The position numbers and the translations under genes are program-made. This document shows positions 26,134 through 36,020 of a stretch of 64,000 nt of DNA, in pieces. The notes below the pieces were generated by a model. It ran no database searches. It worked only from the letters and a program-made list of their open reading frames with translations, and had not been told where the DNA came from. The stretch covers positions 1,240,001 to 1,304,000 of the forward strand of contig NZ_CP155551.1 in assembly GCF_039679125.1 (NCBI RefSeq), in the 5' to 3' direction. Within the stretch, counting starts at the first letter, position 1; every line of letters begins with the position of its first letter. The stretch is from Blastococcus sp. HT6-4 (GTDB lineage Bacteria > Actinomycetota > Actinomycetes > Mycobacteriales > Geodermatophilaceae).

Positions 26134-27099
26134 CGAGTCGACGCTCGTAGACCGCCCTGATCTGGGCGCGGCACGCCGCCGGGTTCCGGGTGAGCCGGCG
26201 GTAGCTGAACCGGAGCACGATCCAGCCGGCGGCGGCCAGGGCGGCGTCCCGTCGGAGGTCGCGTTCACGGGCCTCCGGGCTGCCGTGGAAGGCCGCTCCG
26301 TCCAGCTCGACGGCGAGCTCGACCTCCGGCCAGGCCGCATCCAGCAGTACGGGGCCGTCGGGCAGCAGCACACGGTGCTGCTGCCGGCAGGCCGGGAGCC
26401 CCGCCACGTCGAGCACGTGCTGGACGCCGAAGATCTCCAGCTCGCTCTGGCAGCCGCCCGCGATCAGCCCGAGCAGCGTCACCAGGGAGGCGCGGCCGGG
26501 CAGCTCCGGCCGGAGCTCGAGCTGCGCCGTCAGCTCGTCGACGCCGATCAGTCGCTCACGGGTGGCCCGGAGGCAGGCGGACCGGGCGACCGAGTCGAAG
26601 CCCGCATCGCCCGGGCCCGATGCGCGTCGCCCCAGGTGTCGATCAGGGAGCGGGCGAGCGTGGTCGCGGGCAGCCCTCGGACACGGACGACGGCTGTCGG
26701 GATCCGGGAGCGGTGCACGCGGAGCCAACGGGAGCTCCGCAGCCGTCGTTCTCCGGCGACGGTCACGTCGAGCCGCGTCACCCGGTTGTCGACGACGCCG
26801 TGCACGGCGAGGGCGCTCATGTGGCTCAGCGGGCCGCGCACGTACCCGGTGGCGGCGTACGCACGCACCGTCCAGTCCTCCGCGAACTCCGGCGTCGTCA
26901 CCCAGCCGGGGTGGAGCTGGACCAGACGGCCGGTGGCGAGCCAGCGACCCACCGATCGCGCACTCGCCGATGCGGACACCGCCGCGACCGACGCCGTCCG
27001 CGTCGGCCCGAGCAGGGGGAGCAGGTCGTGCACAGGCACAGCCTGCGGCGCGATCACTCGGACCCGGGGCCGTCGTCGCGAACCTGTGGACGGCGCCAC
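26120..27099 (-). pseudogene. DUF559 (Vsr-like) endonuclease-domain protein, frameshifted
   Basis: The 5' part (from 27099) encodes an AbiEi-antitoxin-like winged N-terminus (VGRWLATGRLVQLHPGWV, GPLSHMSALAVHG). The DUF559 nuclease-like part (VELDGAAFHGSPEARERD, GWIVLRFSYRRL) lies in the next frame. One base is missing near 26601-26603; with it restored the protein has about 325 residues. This architecture is common and often multi-copy in actinomycetes; function unknown. It is flanked by two related palindromes. Confidence 0.8.
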
Positions 27100-27101
27100 C
27101 A

Positions 27102-27158
27102 GCGTTGCTCCTCAGCCGGCCATTCCGGTTGCGGAAGTGGCCGGCTGAGGAGCAACGC
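27102..27158. repeat. 57-bp palindrome upstream of valS end
   Basis: Perfect 21-bp arms (27102-27122 and 27138-27158) around a 15-nt loop that itself pairs TTCCG with CGGAA. It can terminate leftward valS transcription or be a mobile palindromic repeat related to 26077-26133. Confidence 0.75.
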
Positions 27159-27172
27159 CCGGCGAGGGCGCG

Positions 27173-29758
27173 TCAGGCGTCGGCGACCTCGGCCAGGACG
27201 ACGTCGACGGTCAGCTCGCCCTCGCCCGGGCGGATGGTCAGCGTCCGGATCCGGCCGGCGTCGACGAGGTCCGAGCGGGCCGCCTCCAGCGCGGGCACCT
27301 GCACGGCCGGGGCGGTCACCGTCGCGGTCTCGACGTCGGCGCGCATCGACTGCTTGGCGTCCGACTTCGCCTTCCGCACCCCGGCCAGCGCCGCCGCGGC
27401 CACCGACACCACCGCCGGGTCACCGCCGGTCGGCAGCTCGGTCGCGGTCGGCCACAGCGCCCGGTGCACCGAGCCGGTCTGCCACCAGGACCAGACCTCC
27501 TCGGTGACGAACGGCAGCACCGGCGCGAACAGCCGCAGCTGCACCGACAGGGCCAACGCCAGGGCGGCCTGGGCCGACGCCGCGCCCGGTCCGTCGCCGT
27601 AGGCCCGCGACTTCACCAGCTCCACGTAGTCGTCGCAGAACGACCAGAAGAACGACTCGGTGACCTCGAGGGCGCGGGTGTAGTTGTAGGCGTCCAGCGC
27701 GGCCGTCGCCTCGTCCACCACCGAAGCCAGCGAGGCCAGCAGGGCCCGGTCGATCGGCTCGGTCACCTGGTCGGCGGTGTGCGCGGCCGAGGCGCCGGAG
27801 CCGAGGGCGAACTTGCCGACGTTGAGGATCTTCATGGCCAGCCGCCGGCCGACCTTCATCTGCGCCTCGTCGAACGGCGAGTCCGCACCCGGCCGGGCGC
27901 CCGCAGCGCGCCAGCGCACCGCGTCGGTGCCGTACCGCTCCAGGACGTCGATCGGCGTCGTCGCGTTGCCCTTGGACTTCGACATCTTCTTGCGGTCGGG
28001 GTCGACCACGAAGCCGGAGATGGTGGCGTGGGTCCAGGGCACGGTGCCGTGCTCGAAGTGCGCGCGGACGACCGTCGAGAACAGCCAGGTGCGGATGATG
28101 TCGTGCGCCTGCGGCCGCTGGTCCATCGGGAAGACCTTGGCGAACAGCTCCGGGTCGGTGTCCCAGCCCGAGGCCACCTGCGGCGACAGCGACGACGTCG
28201 CCCAGGTGTCCATGACGTCGGGGTCGGCCATGAAGCCGCCCGGCTTGCCGCGCTGGTCCTCCGTGAAGCCCTCCGGGACGTCGGACGACGGGTCGACCGG
28301 CAGCGCCTCCTCCGGCGCGAGGATGGGCGCCGAGAAGTCCGGCTCGCCCTCGGAGTCGAGCCGGTACCAGACCGGGAACGGCACGCCGAAGAACCGCTGG
28401 CGGCTGATCAGCCAGTCGCCGTTGAGGCCCTCGACCCAGTTGTCGTAGCGGTGCCGCATGTGCTCGGGCACCCACTGGATCTCCCGGCCCCGGGCGACCA
28501 GGGCGTCGCGCAGGTCGGCGTCGCGGCCGCCGTTGCGGATGTACCACTGCCGCGTGGTGACGATCTCCAGCGGGCGCTCGCCCTTCTCGAAGAACTTCAC
28601 CGGGTGGGTGATCGGCTTCGGGTCGCCCTCGAGGTCGCCGGACTCGCGCAGCAGCTCGACGATCCGCTGCTGGGCGGAGAACACCGTCTTGCCCGCGAGC
28701 TCGTCGTAGGGGTGCGTCGGGACGTCGGCCGGCGGGTCGGCCAGCAGGCGGCCGTCCCAGCCGACGATCGCCCGGGTCGGCAGCTGGAGCTCCCGCCACC
28801 AGGTGACGTCGTTGAGGTCGCCGAAGGTGCAGATCATCGCGATGCCCGAGCCCTTGTCCGGCTCGGCGAGGCGGTGGGCGACCACCGGCACCTCGACGTC
28901 GAACAGCGGCGTCCGGACCGTCTTCCCGAACAGCGGCTGGTAGCGCGCGTCGTCGGGGTGCGCGACCAGCGCGACGCAGGCCGGCAGCAGCTCCGGCCGG
29001 GTGGTCTCGATGAAGACCGGGCCGTCGGGGGAGTGGAAGGCGATCCGGTGGTAGGCGCCCGGGCGCTCGCGGTCCTCGAGCTCGGCCTGCGCGACGGCGG
29101 TGCGGAAGGTGACGTCCCAGAGGGTCGGCGCCTCCTGCGCGTAGGCCTCGCCGCGGGCCAGGTTGTGCAGGAACATCCGCTGGGCGGTGGCCCGCGAGGT
29201 CGCCGAGATGGTCCGGTAGACGTTGGACCAGTCCACCGAGAGCCCGACGCGGCGCCAGAGCTTCTCGAACTCGGCCTCGTCCTCGGCGGTCAGCTGCTCG
29301 CACAGCTCGACGAAGTTGCGCCGCGAGATCGGCTGCTGGTCCTTGCCCGGCTTGGCCGGGGGCTCGAAGGACGGGTCGTAGGGGAGCGCGGGGTCGCAGC
29401 GGACGCCGTAGTAGTTCTGCACCCGCCGCTCGGTCGGCAGCCCGTTGTCGTCCCAGCCCATCGGGTAGAAGACGTGCTTGCCGCGCATGCGCTGGTAGCG
29501 GGCGACGATGTCGGTGTGGGTGTAGCTGAAGACGTGCCCCACGTGCAGCGAGCCGCTGGCGGTCGGCGGGGGAGTGTCGATCGACCAGATCTGCTCGCGC
29601 GGCGCCTGCAGAGCCGCCGCGCGGTCGAAGCCGTAGACGTCCTCGGACGCCCAGCGGCCGATCCACTTCTCCTCGAGCCCGTCGACGGACGGCTTCTCCG
29701 GTACGCCGACGGTGGCTCCCGGCGTCGCGCTGTCCGGGGTGCGGGAGTCGGTGACCAT
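27173..29758 (-). CDS. valS: Valine--tRNA ligase
   Basis: 861 residues from the ATG at 29758. Charges tRNA-Val. Class I motifs: the HIGH equivalent in [14 protein letters not shown] in KKMSKSKGN and the editing domain ([12 protein letters not shown]). The C-terminal anticodon-binding domain is complete, without an extended coiled-coil arm. Divergent from folC, with about 100 bp between them holding both promoters. Confidence 0.96.
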   Translation of the reverse strand: MVTDSRTPDSATPGATVGVPEKPSVDGLEEKWIGRWASEDVYGFDRAAALQAPREQIWSIDTPPPTASGSLHVGHVFSYTHTDIVARYQRMRGKHVFYPMGWDDNGLPTERRVQNYYGVRCDPALPYDPSFEPPAKPGKDQQPISRRNFVELCEQLTAEDEAEFEKLWRRVGLSVDWSNVYRTISATSRATAQRMFLHNLARGEAYAQEAPTLWDVTFRTAVAQAELEDRERPGAYHRIAFHSPDGPVFIETTRPELLPACVALVAHPDDARYQPLFGKTVRTPLFDVEVPVVAHRLAEPDKGSGIAMICTFGDLNDVTWWRELQLPTRAIVGWDGRLLADPPADVPTHPYDELAGKTVFSAQQRIVELLRESGDLEGDPKPITHPVKFFEKGERPLEIVTTRQWYIRNGGRDADLRDALVARGREIQWVPEHMRHRYDNWVEGLNGDWLISRQRFFGVPFPVWYRLDSEGEPDFSAPILAPEEALPVDPSSDVPEGFTEDQRGKPGGFMADPDVMDTWATSSLSPQVASGWDTDPELFAKVFPMDQRPQAHDIIRTWLFSTVVRAHFEHGTVPWTHATISGFVVDPDRKKMSKSKGNATTPIDVLERYGTDAVRWRAAGARPGADSPFDEAQMKVGRRLAMKILNVGKFALGSGASAAHTADQVTEPIDRALLASLASVVDEATAALDAYNYTRALEVTESFFWSFCDDYVELVKSRAYGDGPGAASAQAALALALSVQLRLFAPVLPFVTEEVWSWWQTGSVHRALWPTATELPTGGDPAVVSVAAAALAGVRKAKSDAKQSMRADVETATVTAPAVQVPALEAARSDLVDAGRIRTLTIRPGEGELTVDVVLAEVADA

Positions 29759-29857
29759 GTGGCTCAGTCTAGGAACCGGACGACCGACGACAGCCGAGGG
29801 AGGAGCGGACCGGGGCGCGGAGCCGGTCCGGTGTCCTCGGCTGGCATCCTGAGCAGG

Positions 29858-31213
29858 ATGAGCAACAGCAGCACCGGTGACATGGCCCGGGTGGAGAAGG
29901 AGCTGCTCGCGCGCTGGCCGGAGAGCCGGCTGGAGCCGTCGCTCACCCGCATCACCGCGCTGGTCGACCTGCTGGGGTCGCCGCAGCGCGCCATGCCGGT
30001 GATCCAGGTGGCCGGCACCAACGGCAAGACGACGACGGCGCGGATGATCGACGAGCTGCTGCGCGGCTTCGGGCTGCGCGTCGGGCGCTTCACCAGCCCG
30101 CACCTGGAGACCATCCGGGAGCGGATCGTGCTAGACGGCGAGCCGGTGAGCGCGGAACGTTTCGTCGAGACCTACGAGGACATCGCGCCCTACGTGCAGA
30201 TGGTCGACGCCGCCGGCGAGATCCCGATGAGCTTCTTCGAGGTCATGGTGGGCATGGCCTACGCGCTGTTCGCCGACGCGCCGGTCGACGTCGCCGTCAT
30301 CGAGGTCGGCATGGGCGGCACCTGGGACGCCACCAACGTCGCCGACGCGCGGGTCGCCGTCGTCACGCCGGTGGCCCTGGACCACGCCGAGTACCTGGGC
30401 CCCGACGTCGGCACCATCGCCGGGGAGAAGGCCGGGATCATCAAGGGCGACGCGATCGCCGTCCTCGCCCACCAGGAGCCGGCCGCGCTCGACACGCTCG
30501 TCCGCCGCGCCGTCGAGGCCGACGCCGTCGTCGCCCGCGAGGGCACCGAGTTCGGCGTGCTGGAGCGGAAGGTCGCCGTCGGCGGGCAGCAGGTGCGCCT
30601 GCAGGGCCTGGGCGGCGAGTACGAGGAGGTCTTCCTCCCGCTGTTCGGTGCCCACCAGGCGCAGAACGCGGTCACCGCGCTGGCCGCCGTCGAGGCGTTC
30701 CTCGGCGCCGGGGCGGCGACCGGCCCCATCGAGCAGGAGACCGTCCGCGCCGCGTTCGCCGCGGTGCGCTCGCCCGGCCGCCTGGAGCGGGTGCGCACCA
30801 GCCCCAGCGTGCTGGTCGACGCCGCGCACAACCCGGCCGGCATGACGGCGACCGTGGCGGCGATCCGGGAGTCCTTCGACTTCACCCGGCTCGTCGGCGT
30901 CGTCGGCTGCGTCCACGGCAAGGACGTCGCCGGCATGCTCGCCGCGCTGGAGGAGGTCTGCGCCGAGCTCGTCGTCACCCAGAACAGCTCGCCTCGGGCG
31001 ATGCCGGCCGACGAGCTCGGAGACCTCGCGGTCGACGTCTTCGGCGCCGACCGGGTCAGCGTCTCGCCGCGGCTGACCGAGGCGCTCACCGAGGCGATCG
31101 AGCTGGCCGAGGCCGGCCCCGACGACGCGCTGGGCGGCTCGGGGGTGCTGGTCACCGGCAGCGTGATCACCGCCGGCGAGGCCCGCGGCCTGCTCTCCCG
31201 GGGCCGGTCGTGA
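29858..31213 (+). CDS. folC: Folylpolyglutamate / dihydrofolate synthase
   Basis: 451 residues. Adds glutamate to folates (and glutamate to dihydropteroate). P-loop [11 protein letters not shown] at about 51-61, [13 protein letters not shown] and [10 protein letters not shown] are typical Mur-ligase/FolC motifs; DAAHNPAGM is the C-terminal signature. Its stop overlaps the next GTG (GTGA), so it is co-transcribed with the DUF4233 gene and ndk. Confidence 0.95.
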   Translation: MSNSSTGDMARVEKELLARWPESRLEPSLTRITALVDLLGSPQRAMPVIQVAGTNGKTTTARMIDELLRGFGLRVGRFTSPHLETIRERIVLDGEPVSAERFVETYEDIAPYVQMVDAAGEIPMSFFEVMVGMAYALFADAPVDVAVIEVGMGGTWDATNVADARVAVVTPVALDHAEYLGPDVGTIAGEKAGIIKGDAIAVLAHQEPAALDTLVRRAVEADAVVAREGTEFGVLERKVAVGGQQVRLQGLGGEYEEVFLPLFGAHQAQNAVTALAAVEAFLGAGAATGPIEQETVRAAFAAVRSPGRLERVRTSPSVLVDAAHNPAGMTATVAAIRESFDFTRLVGVVGCVHGKDVAGMLAALEEVCAELVVTQNSSPRAMPADELGDLAVDVFGADRVSVSPRLTEALTEAIELAEAGPDDALGGSGVLVTGSVITAGEARGLLSRGRS

Positions 31214-31617
31214 CCGCGCCCGACCCCGCCCGCGCCGCGAAGGCGCTGCGCGGCGCCGCGGCCGCGGTCCTGGTGCTGGAGGGCATCGCCGTCCTCTTCG
31301 TCCCCCGCGGCATCGCGCAGACCGAGGAGGGGCTCGGCGGGGTCCGGCTGACGCTGCTGCTCGTGCTCGCCGTCGTGCTGATCCTCGCCAGCGGGATCCA
31401 GCGGCGTCCGCGGGGCCTGGTCATCGGCACCGCCCTGCAGGTGCCGTTGCTGCTCACCGGCCTGCTCAACAGCGTCATGTGGTTCGTGGCCGGCGCGTTC
31501 CTGATCATCTGGTTCTACCTGCTGCAGGTGCGCAAGGAGCTGCTCGGCAGCCCGTTCGAGGCCGTGGAGAGCCCCGGGCCGGGCGACGGCGAGGGCGAGG
31601 AGCGGGCCACCCCGTAG
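31210..31617 (+). CDS. DUF4233 membrane protein
   Basis: 135 residues, three to four hydrophobic segments (about 14-33, 45-62, 71-103). DUF4233 proteins are found next to folC in actinobacteria; function unknown. Starts inside the folC stop codon. Confidence 0.85.
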   Translation: MTAPDPARAAKALRGAAAAVLVLEGIAVLFVPRGIAQTEEGLGGVRLTLLLVLAVVLILASGIQRRPRGLVIGTALQVPLLLTGLLNSVMWFVAGAFLIIWFYLLQVRKELLGSPFEAVESPGPGDGEGEERATP

Positions 31618-31628
31618 GCTCCGCCCCC

Positions 31629-32039
31629 GTGACCGAACGCACCCTTGTCCTCGTCAAGCCCGACGGCGTCTCCCGCGGCCTGGTCGGCGAGGTGATCACG
31701 CGGCTGGAGCGCAAGGGGCTGCGGCTGGTCGCCGCCGAACTGCGCACGCTGACCGCCGAGGTCGCCGAGACCCACTACGCCGAGCACCGCGAGCGGCCGT
31801 TCTTCCCCTCGCTGGTCGAGTTCATCACCGGCGGCCCGCTGATGGCCCTGGTCGTCGAGGGTCCGCGCGCCATCGAGGCGTTCCGCGCGCTGGCCGGCGC
31901 CACCGACCCGGTGAAGGCCGGCCCGGGCACCATCCGCGGCGACTTCGCCCTCGAGGTGCAGAACAACATCGTGCACGGCTCCGACTCGCCCGAGTCCGCC
32001 GCACGCGAGATCGGCCTCTTCTTCCCCGACCTGGGCTGA
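31629..32039 (+). CDS. ndk: Nucleoside diphosphate kinase
   Basis: 136 residues from the GTG at 31629. Transfers gamma-phosphate between NTPs and NDPs. The phospho-accepting His lies in NNIVHGSDS, and [13 protein letters not shown] marks the N-terminus. Ends before a 60-bp palindrome. Confidence 0.97.
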   Translation: MTERTLVLVKPDGVSRGLVGEVITRLERKGLRLVAAELRTLTAEVAETHYAEHRERPFFPSLVEFITGGPLMALVVEGPRAIEAFRALAGATDPVKAGPGTIRGDFALEVQNNIVHGSDSPESAAREIGLFFPDLG

Positions 32040-32047
32040 CCCGGACA

Positions 32048-32107
32048 GGCAAAGGAACCTATGCCTACGGAATCGGCGTCGAAACCGTAGGCATAGGTTC
32101 CTTTGCC
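32048..32107. terminator. Perfect palindrome between convergent genes
   Basis: 23-bp perfect arms (32048-32070 and 32085-32107) with a 14-nt loop. The arm sequence is AT-richer than its surroundings. It lies between ndk (+) and a minus-strand gene, so it can act as a bidirectional terminator; a mobile palindromic repeat is the alternative. Confidence 0.75.
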
Positions 32108-32116
32108 CGGAGCCGG

Positions 32117-32623
32117 TCAGAAGTCGGCGTCGGTGGGCTCGTCGGGGCTGGTCCAGGCCAGGTGCCAGTAGGCCAGCAGGCCGGCGGCGAACCACAGCAG
32201 GAAGCCGAGGCACAGGGCCAGCGGGACGTGCCCGGTGAGGGCGACGACGGCGACGGCCCCCGACCAGGCGGCGAGATGCAGCGCGGTGGCCGGCCAAGCC
32301 ATCGCGGTGAACGACCGGTCGCGCAGCCGCTGCTGGTGCTCGTCCAGCGATCGGACGCTGCGGTCGAAGACGCCCCGGATGCCGGCGTTGAGCGTGGAGT
32401 GCAGCGGGATGAACGCGAGCATCCCGACGGTCCAGACGACGAAGAAGGGCGTGTTCCAGCCCGCGTCCGTCGTGGCGGCGGTGACGGTGGCCGCCACCAG
32501 TGCAGACAGCAGCGTCGCTTGAGCGATGACCGCGCGGCGGCGTACCCGCACCGTGCGGGCCCACGCCCAGCGGCCGTCCTCGAAGGTGCGGGCGAGATAG
32601 GTCTGCTCGGGGTGGGTGCTCAC
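32117..32623 (-). CDS. Hypothetical four-helix membrane protein
   Basis: 168 residues with segments at about 30-50, 58-75, 105-127 and 130-152. Downstream of and overlapping (ATGA) a Cro/C1-type regulator, a very common two-gene arrangement in which the regulator controls a small membrane protein. Function unknown. Confidence 0.8.
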   Translation of the reverse strand: MSTHPEQTYLARTFEDGRWAWARTVRVRRRAVIAQATLLSALVAATVTAATTDAGWNTPFFVVWTVGMLAFIPLHSTLNAGIRGVFDRSVRSLDEHQQRLRDRSFTAMAWPATALHLAAWSGAVAVVALTGHVPLALCLGFLLWFAAGLLAYWHLAWTSPDEPTDADF

Positions 32624-32883
32624 GGCGTCCTCCTGAGTTCTTGGCTGAGCGAGGGCAGCGGGTCGAGGGAGAAGACGGCCTCGACGGGCAGGTCGAAGAA
32701 CCGCGCGATGCGCAGGGCGAGCGCCAGGGACGGGCTGTACTCCCCGCGCTCCAGGTAGCCGATGGTCTGCGGGTGGACGCCGACGGCGTCCGCCAGCTCC
32801 TTGCGGCTGACCCGACGGTCCGCCCGGAGCACGGCGATGCGGTCGTGCACCCGGTCGGCATCTCCTCGTGGCTGACGACCCAT
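32620..32883 (-). CDS. Cro/C1-type helix-turn-helix regulator
   Basis: 87 residues from the ATG at 32883. HTH SRKELADAVGVHPQTIGYLE is followed by GEYSPSLALALRIARFFD, as in small YozG-like XRE regulators. It overlaps the membrane-protein gene by four bases. Probably autoregulates the pair from the short divergent region shared with the radical-SAM gene. Confidence 0.9.
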   Translation of the reverse strand: MGRQPRGDADRVHDRIAVLRADRRVSRKELADAVGVHPQTIGYLERGEYSPSLALALRIARFFDLPVEAVFSLDPLPSLSQELRRTP

Positions 32884-32988
32884 GCCTTCATTCGTAGCAT
32901 TATTGCTACGCCCTGCGCAATGACTGCTCGCAGTGCGCGGTCGTCGGGCGTGGGAGTGCTCCGCGTCGCGGGCTACCCTGGACCGGTC

Positions 32989-34911
32989 ATGACTGGTGAG
33001 ACCTTGTACCCCCGCCTCGAGCCCCTGCTGGCCCAGGTCCAGAAGCCGATCCAGTACGTCGGCGGTGAGCTCAACGCCCAGGTCAAGCCGTGGGAGTCCG
33101 CGGCCGTCCACTGGGCGCTGATGTACCCCGACGCCTACGAGGTGGGGCTGCCCAACCAGGGCCTGATGATCCTGTACGAGGTGCTCAACGAGCGCCCCGA
33201 CGCCCTGGCCGAGCGCACCTACGCCGTCTGGCCGGATCTGGCCGCCCTCATGCGCGAGCACGACGTCCCGCAGTTCACCGTCGACGGGCACCGCTCCGTC
33301 CGGGACTTCGACCTGCTCGGGGTCAGCTTCGCCACCGAGCTGGGCTACACCAACCTGCTCGAGGCGCTCGATCTCGCCGGTGTGCCGCTGCACGCGGTCG
33401 ACCGCGACGAGACCCACCCGGTGGTCGTCGCCGGCGGGCACGCCGCGTTCAACCCGGAGCCGGTCAGTGACTTCGTCGACTGCGCCGTCCTGGGTGACGG
33501 CGAGCAGGTCGTCGGCGACATCACCGACGTCGTCAAGGCGTGGAAGCAGCAGGGACGCCCGGGCGGCCGCGAGGAGCTGCTGGCCCGGCTGTCGCGCGTG
33601 GACGGCGTCTACGTGCCCCGGTTCTACGCGTTCAGCTACGGCCCGGACGGCGCGATCGCCGCGGTCACCCCGACCCGCGACGACGTCCCGGCGAAGGTCG
33701 GCAAGCGCACCGTCATGGACCTCGACGAGTGGCCCTACCCGAAGCAGCCGCTGGTCCCGCTCGCCGAGAGCGTGCACGAGCGGATGAGCGTGGAGATCTT
33801 CCGCGGCTGCACCCGCGGCTGCCGCTTCTGCCAGGCCGGGATGATCACCCGCCCGGTGCGGGAGCGGACGATCACCGGCATCGGCTCGATGGTCGAGCAG
33901 GGCCTCAAGGCGACCGGGTACGAGGAGGTCGGGCTGCTGTCGCTGTCCAGCGCCGACCACTCCGAGATCGGGCAGGTCGCCAAGGAGCTCGCCGACCGCT
34001 ACGAGGGCACCAACACCGGCCTCAGCCTGCCGTCGACCCGCGTGGACGCCTTCAACGTCACGCTGGCCAACGAGCTGTCCCGCAACGGGCGGCGCAGCGG
34101 CCTCACGTTCGCCCCCGAGGGCGGCAGCGAGCGCATCCGGCGGGTGATCAACAAGACGGTGTCCAAGGAGGACCTCGTCCGCACGGTCACCACCGCCTAC
34201 GCCAACGGCTGGACGCAGGTGAAGCTCTACTTCATGTGCGGTCTGCCGACCGAGACCGACGAGGACGTCCTGGAGATCGCCGAGCTCGCGGTCGAGGTCA
34301 TCCGGGCCGGCCGGGAGGCCAGCGGCCGCAAGGACATCCGCTGCACCGTCTCCATCGGTGGCTTCGTGCCCAAGCCGCACACCCCGTTCCAGTGGGCGAG
34401 CCAGGCCAGCGCCGAGACGATCGACTCCCGGCTCAGGCTCCTCCGGCAGGCCATCAACAGCGATCGCCGCATCGGCCGCTCCATCGGCCTGCGCTACCAC
34501 GACGGCAAGCCCGGGATGATCGAGGGACTGCTGTCCCGCGGCGACCGCCGGGTCGGCCGGGTCATCGAGCGGGTCTGGCGCGAGGGCGGGAAGTTCGACG
34601 GCTGGAGCGAGCACTTCTCCTACGACCGGTGGGTGGCCGCCGCGACCGAGGAGCTGGCCGCGTTCGGCGTGGACCTCGACTGGTTCACCACCCGCGAGCG
34701 CACCGAGCACGAGATCCTGCCCTGGGACCACCTGGACTCCGGGCTGGACAAGGAGTGGCTCTGGGAGGACTGGCAGGAGGCCCTCTCCGAGGAGGAGGTC
34801 GCCGACTGCCGGTGGACCCCCTGCTACGACTGCGGGGTCTGCCCGACCATGGGCACCGAGATCCAGATCGGGCCCACCGGCCGCAGCCTGCTCCCGCTCA
34901 CCGTCGTCTGA
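32989..34911 (+). CDS. B12-binding-type radical SAM protein (TIGR03960 family)
   Basis: 640 residues from the ATG at 32989. The N-terminal half is a B12-binding-like Rossmann domain. The radical-SAM cluster motif CTRGCRFCQAG lies in the middle. A C-terminal Cys-containing part (CYDCGVCPTMG) follows. The family is always paired with a DUF2344 protein, here overlapping by TGATG, and often sits beside rne/rng and L21/L27. It is thought to act on RNA or ribosome maturation; the exact reaction is unknown. Confidence 0.92.
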   Translation: MTGETLYPRLEPLLAQVQKPIQYVGGELNAQVKPWESAAVHWALMYPDAYEVGLPNQGLMILYEVLNERPDALAERTYAVWPDLAALMREHDVPQFTVDGHRSVRDFDLLGVSFATELGYTNLLEALDLAGVPLHAVDRDETHPVVVAGGHAAFNPEPVSDFVDCAVLGDGEQVVGDITDVVKAWKQQGRPGGREELLARLSRVDGVYVPRFYAFSYGPDGAIAAVTPTRDDVPAKVGKRTVMDLDEWPYPKQPLVPLAESVHERMSVEIFRGCTRGCRFCQAGMITRPVRERTITGIGSMVEQGLKATGYEEVGLLSLSSADHSEIGQVAKELADRYEGTNTGLSLPSTRVDAFNVTLANELSRNGRRSGLTFAPEGGSERIRRVINKTVSKEDLVRTVTTAYANGWTQVKLYFMCGLPTETDEDVLEIAELAVEVIRAGREASGRKDIRCTVSIGGFVPKPHTPFQWASQASAETIDSRLRLLRQAINSDRRIGRSIGLRYHDGKPGMIEGLLSRGDRRVGRVIERVWREGGKFDGWSEHFSYDRWVAAATEELAAFGVDLDWFTTRERTEHEILPWDHLDSGLDKEWLWEDWQEALSEEEVADCRWTPCYDCGVCPTMGTEIQIGPTGRSLLPLTVV

Positions 34912-35678
34912 TGGCCCGCCAGCCCGAGGGCCCGCCCCCGCCGCCCACCGTGCAGAAGCTGCGGATCCGCTACGCCAAGCGGGGCCGGCTCCGCTTCGCC
35001 TCCCACCGCGACCTGGCGCGGGCGCTGGAGCGCGCGCTGCGCCGGGCGCAGGTGCCCATGGCGTTCTCCGCCGGGTTCAGCCCGCACCCGAAGATCTCCT
35101 ACATCGGTGCCGCCCCCACCGGGTCGGCGAGCGAGGCGGAGTACCTGGAGATCGGGGTCGCGATCCGCTGCGACCCCGAGGCGGTGCGGGTCGCGCTGGA
35201 CGCCGCCCTGCCGGCCGACGTCGCCGTCCTCGAGGTCGTGGAGGCGCAGGAGGGGACCGGCTCGCTGGCCGAGCGCATCGACACCTCCGTGTGGCGGGTC
35301 GAGCTGCCCGACGTGGCGCTCGACGAGCTGCAGCCGGCCGTGGAGAAGTTCCTCGCCAGCGACGTGGTCACCGTCGCCAAGCGCACCAAGAACGGGCTCA
35401 AGGACATCGACGCCCGGCCCGCCGTCGCCCGCGCGTCCGTGGGCGAGGAGGCAGGTTGTGCCATACTGCACATGGTCGTCCGGCAGGTGACGCCCGCTGT
35501 ACGACCCGACGACGTGTTGGCCGCCCTGGTTGCCGTCGCCGACCTGCGCCCGCCGTTGCCCCCCCGGGCCGTGCGTGAGGCGCAGGGCCGGCTCGACGAC
35601 ACCGGGACCGTGGCCGATCCGCTCGGTCCTGACCGCGTGGCGCGCCCCTCCGAACCGGGGGAGCACGTCACGGTCTGA
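34911..35678 (+). CDS. DUF2344 radical-SAM-associated protein (TIGR03936)
   Basis: 255 residues. KLRIRYAKRGRLRFASHRDL and FSPHPKISY are family signatures. Its ATG overlaps the stop of the radical SAM gene, and fused versions exist in other bacteria, so the two act together. Followed by a 340-bp leader before RNase E/G. Confidence 0.9.
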   Translation: MARQPEGPPPPPTVQKLRIRYAKRGRLRFASHRDLARALERALRRAQVPMAFSAGFSPHPKISYIGAAPTGSASEAEYLEIGVAIRCDPEAVRVALDAALPADVAVLEVVEAQEGTGSLAERIDTSVWRVELPDVALDELQPAVEKFLASDVVTVAKRTKNGLKDIDARPAVARASVGEEAGCAILHMVVRQVTPAVRPDDVLAALVAVADLRPPLPPRAVREAQGRLDDTGTVADPLGPDRVARPSEPGEHVTV

Positions 35679-36020
35679 CCGATCGGAGCCCTCCGGGGCC
35701 CGTGCGCCGTCGAGCGGCACGGCTGCCAGACGTGACGCGCCGATCCGGGCCACCCGGCTCCGGACGCCCAGACCACCGCACCACCTGCAGGACCGGCACC
35801 ACCGAGTTCCACCGCGCCCAGCACCACCGGGCGCGGGCGCCACAGCATTCCGGTCCCGGCCCGCGGCAACCGCCGCCCGGGAACCGCATCAGACTTCCGC
35901 AGGGCGAGCCTGACCGCCGTACCCCGCGCGGCGGCTCGCCCCGCCCGACCCGTGCTCCTGCGCGGCCGCCAGTCGAACCGATCGGCGCCCGGGAGCAGCA
36001 CACAGGAGGCGAGAGCCCTC
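35679..36020 (+). other. Leader region of the RNase E/G gene
   Basis: No gene. AGGAGG at 36005-36010 is the ribosome site. A small GC hairpin (near 35913-35934) is possible. RNase E leaders are known feedback targets in other bacteria; no conserved structure was recognised here. Confidence 0.4.

Noticed and set aside
27464..29857. Plus-strand frame extending folC upstream across valS
   Set aside because: It is antisense to valS and lacks conserved residues; folC starts at 29858 by family alignment.
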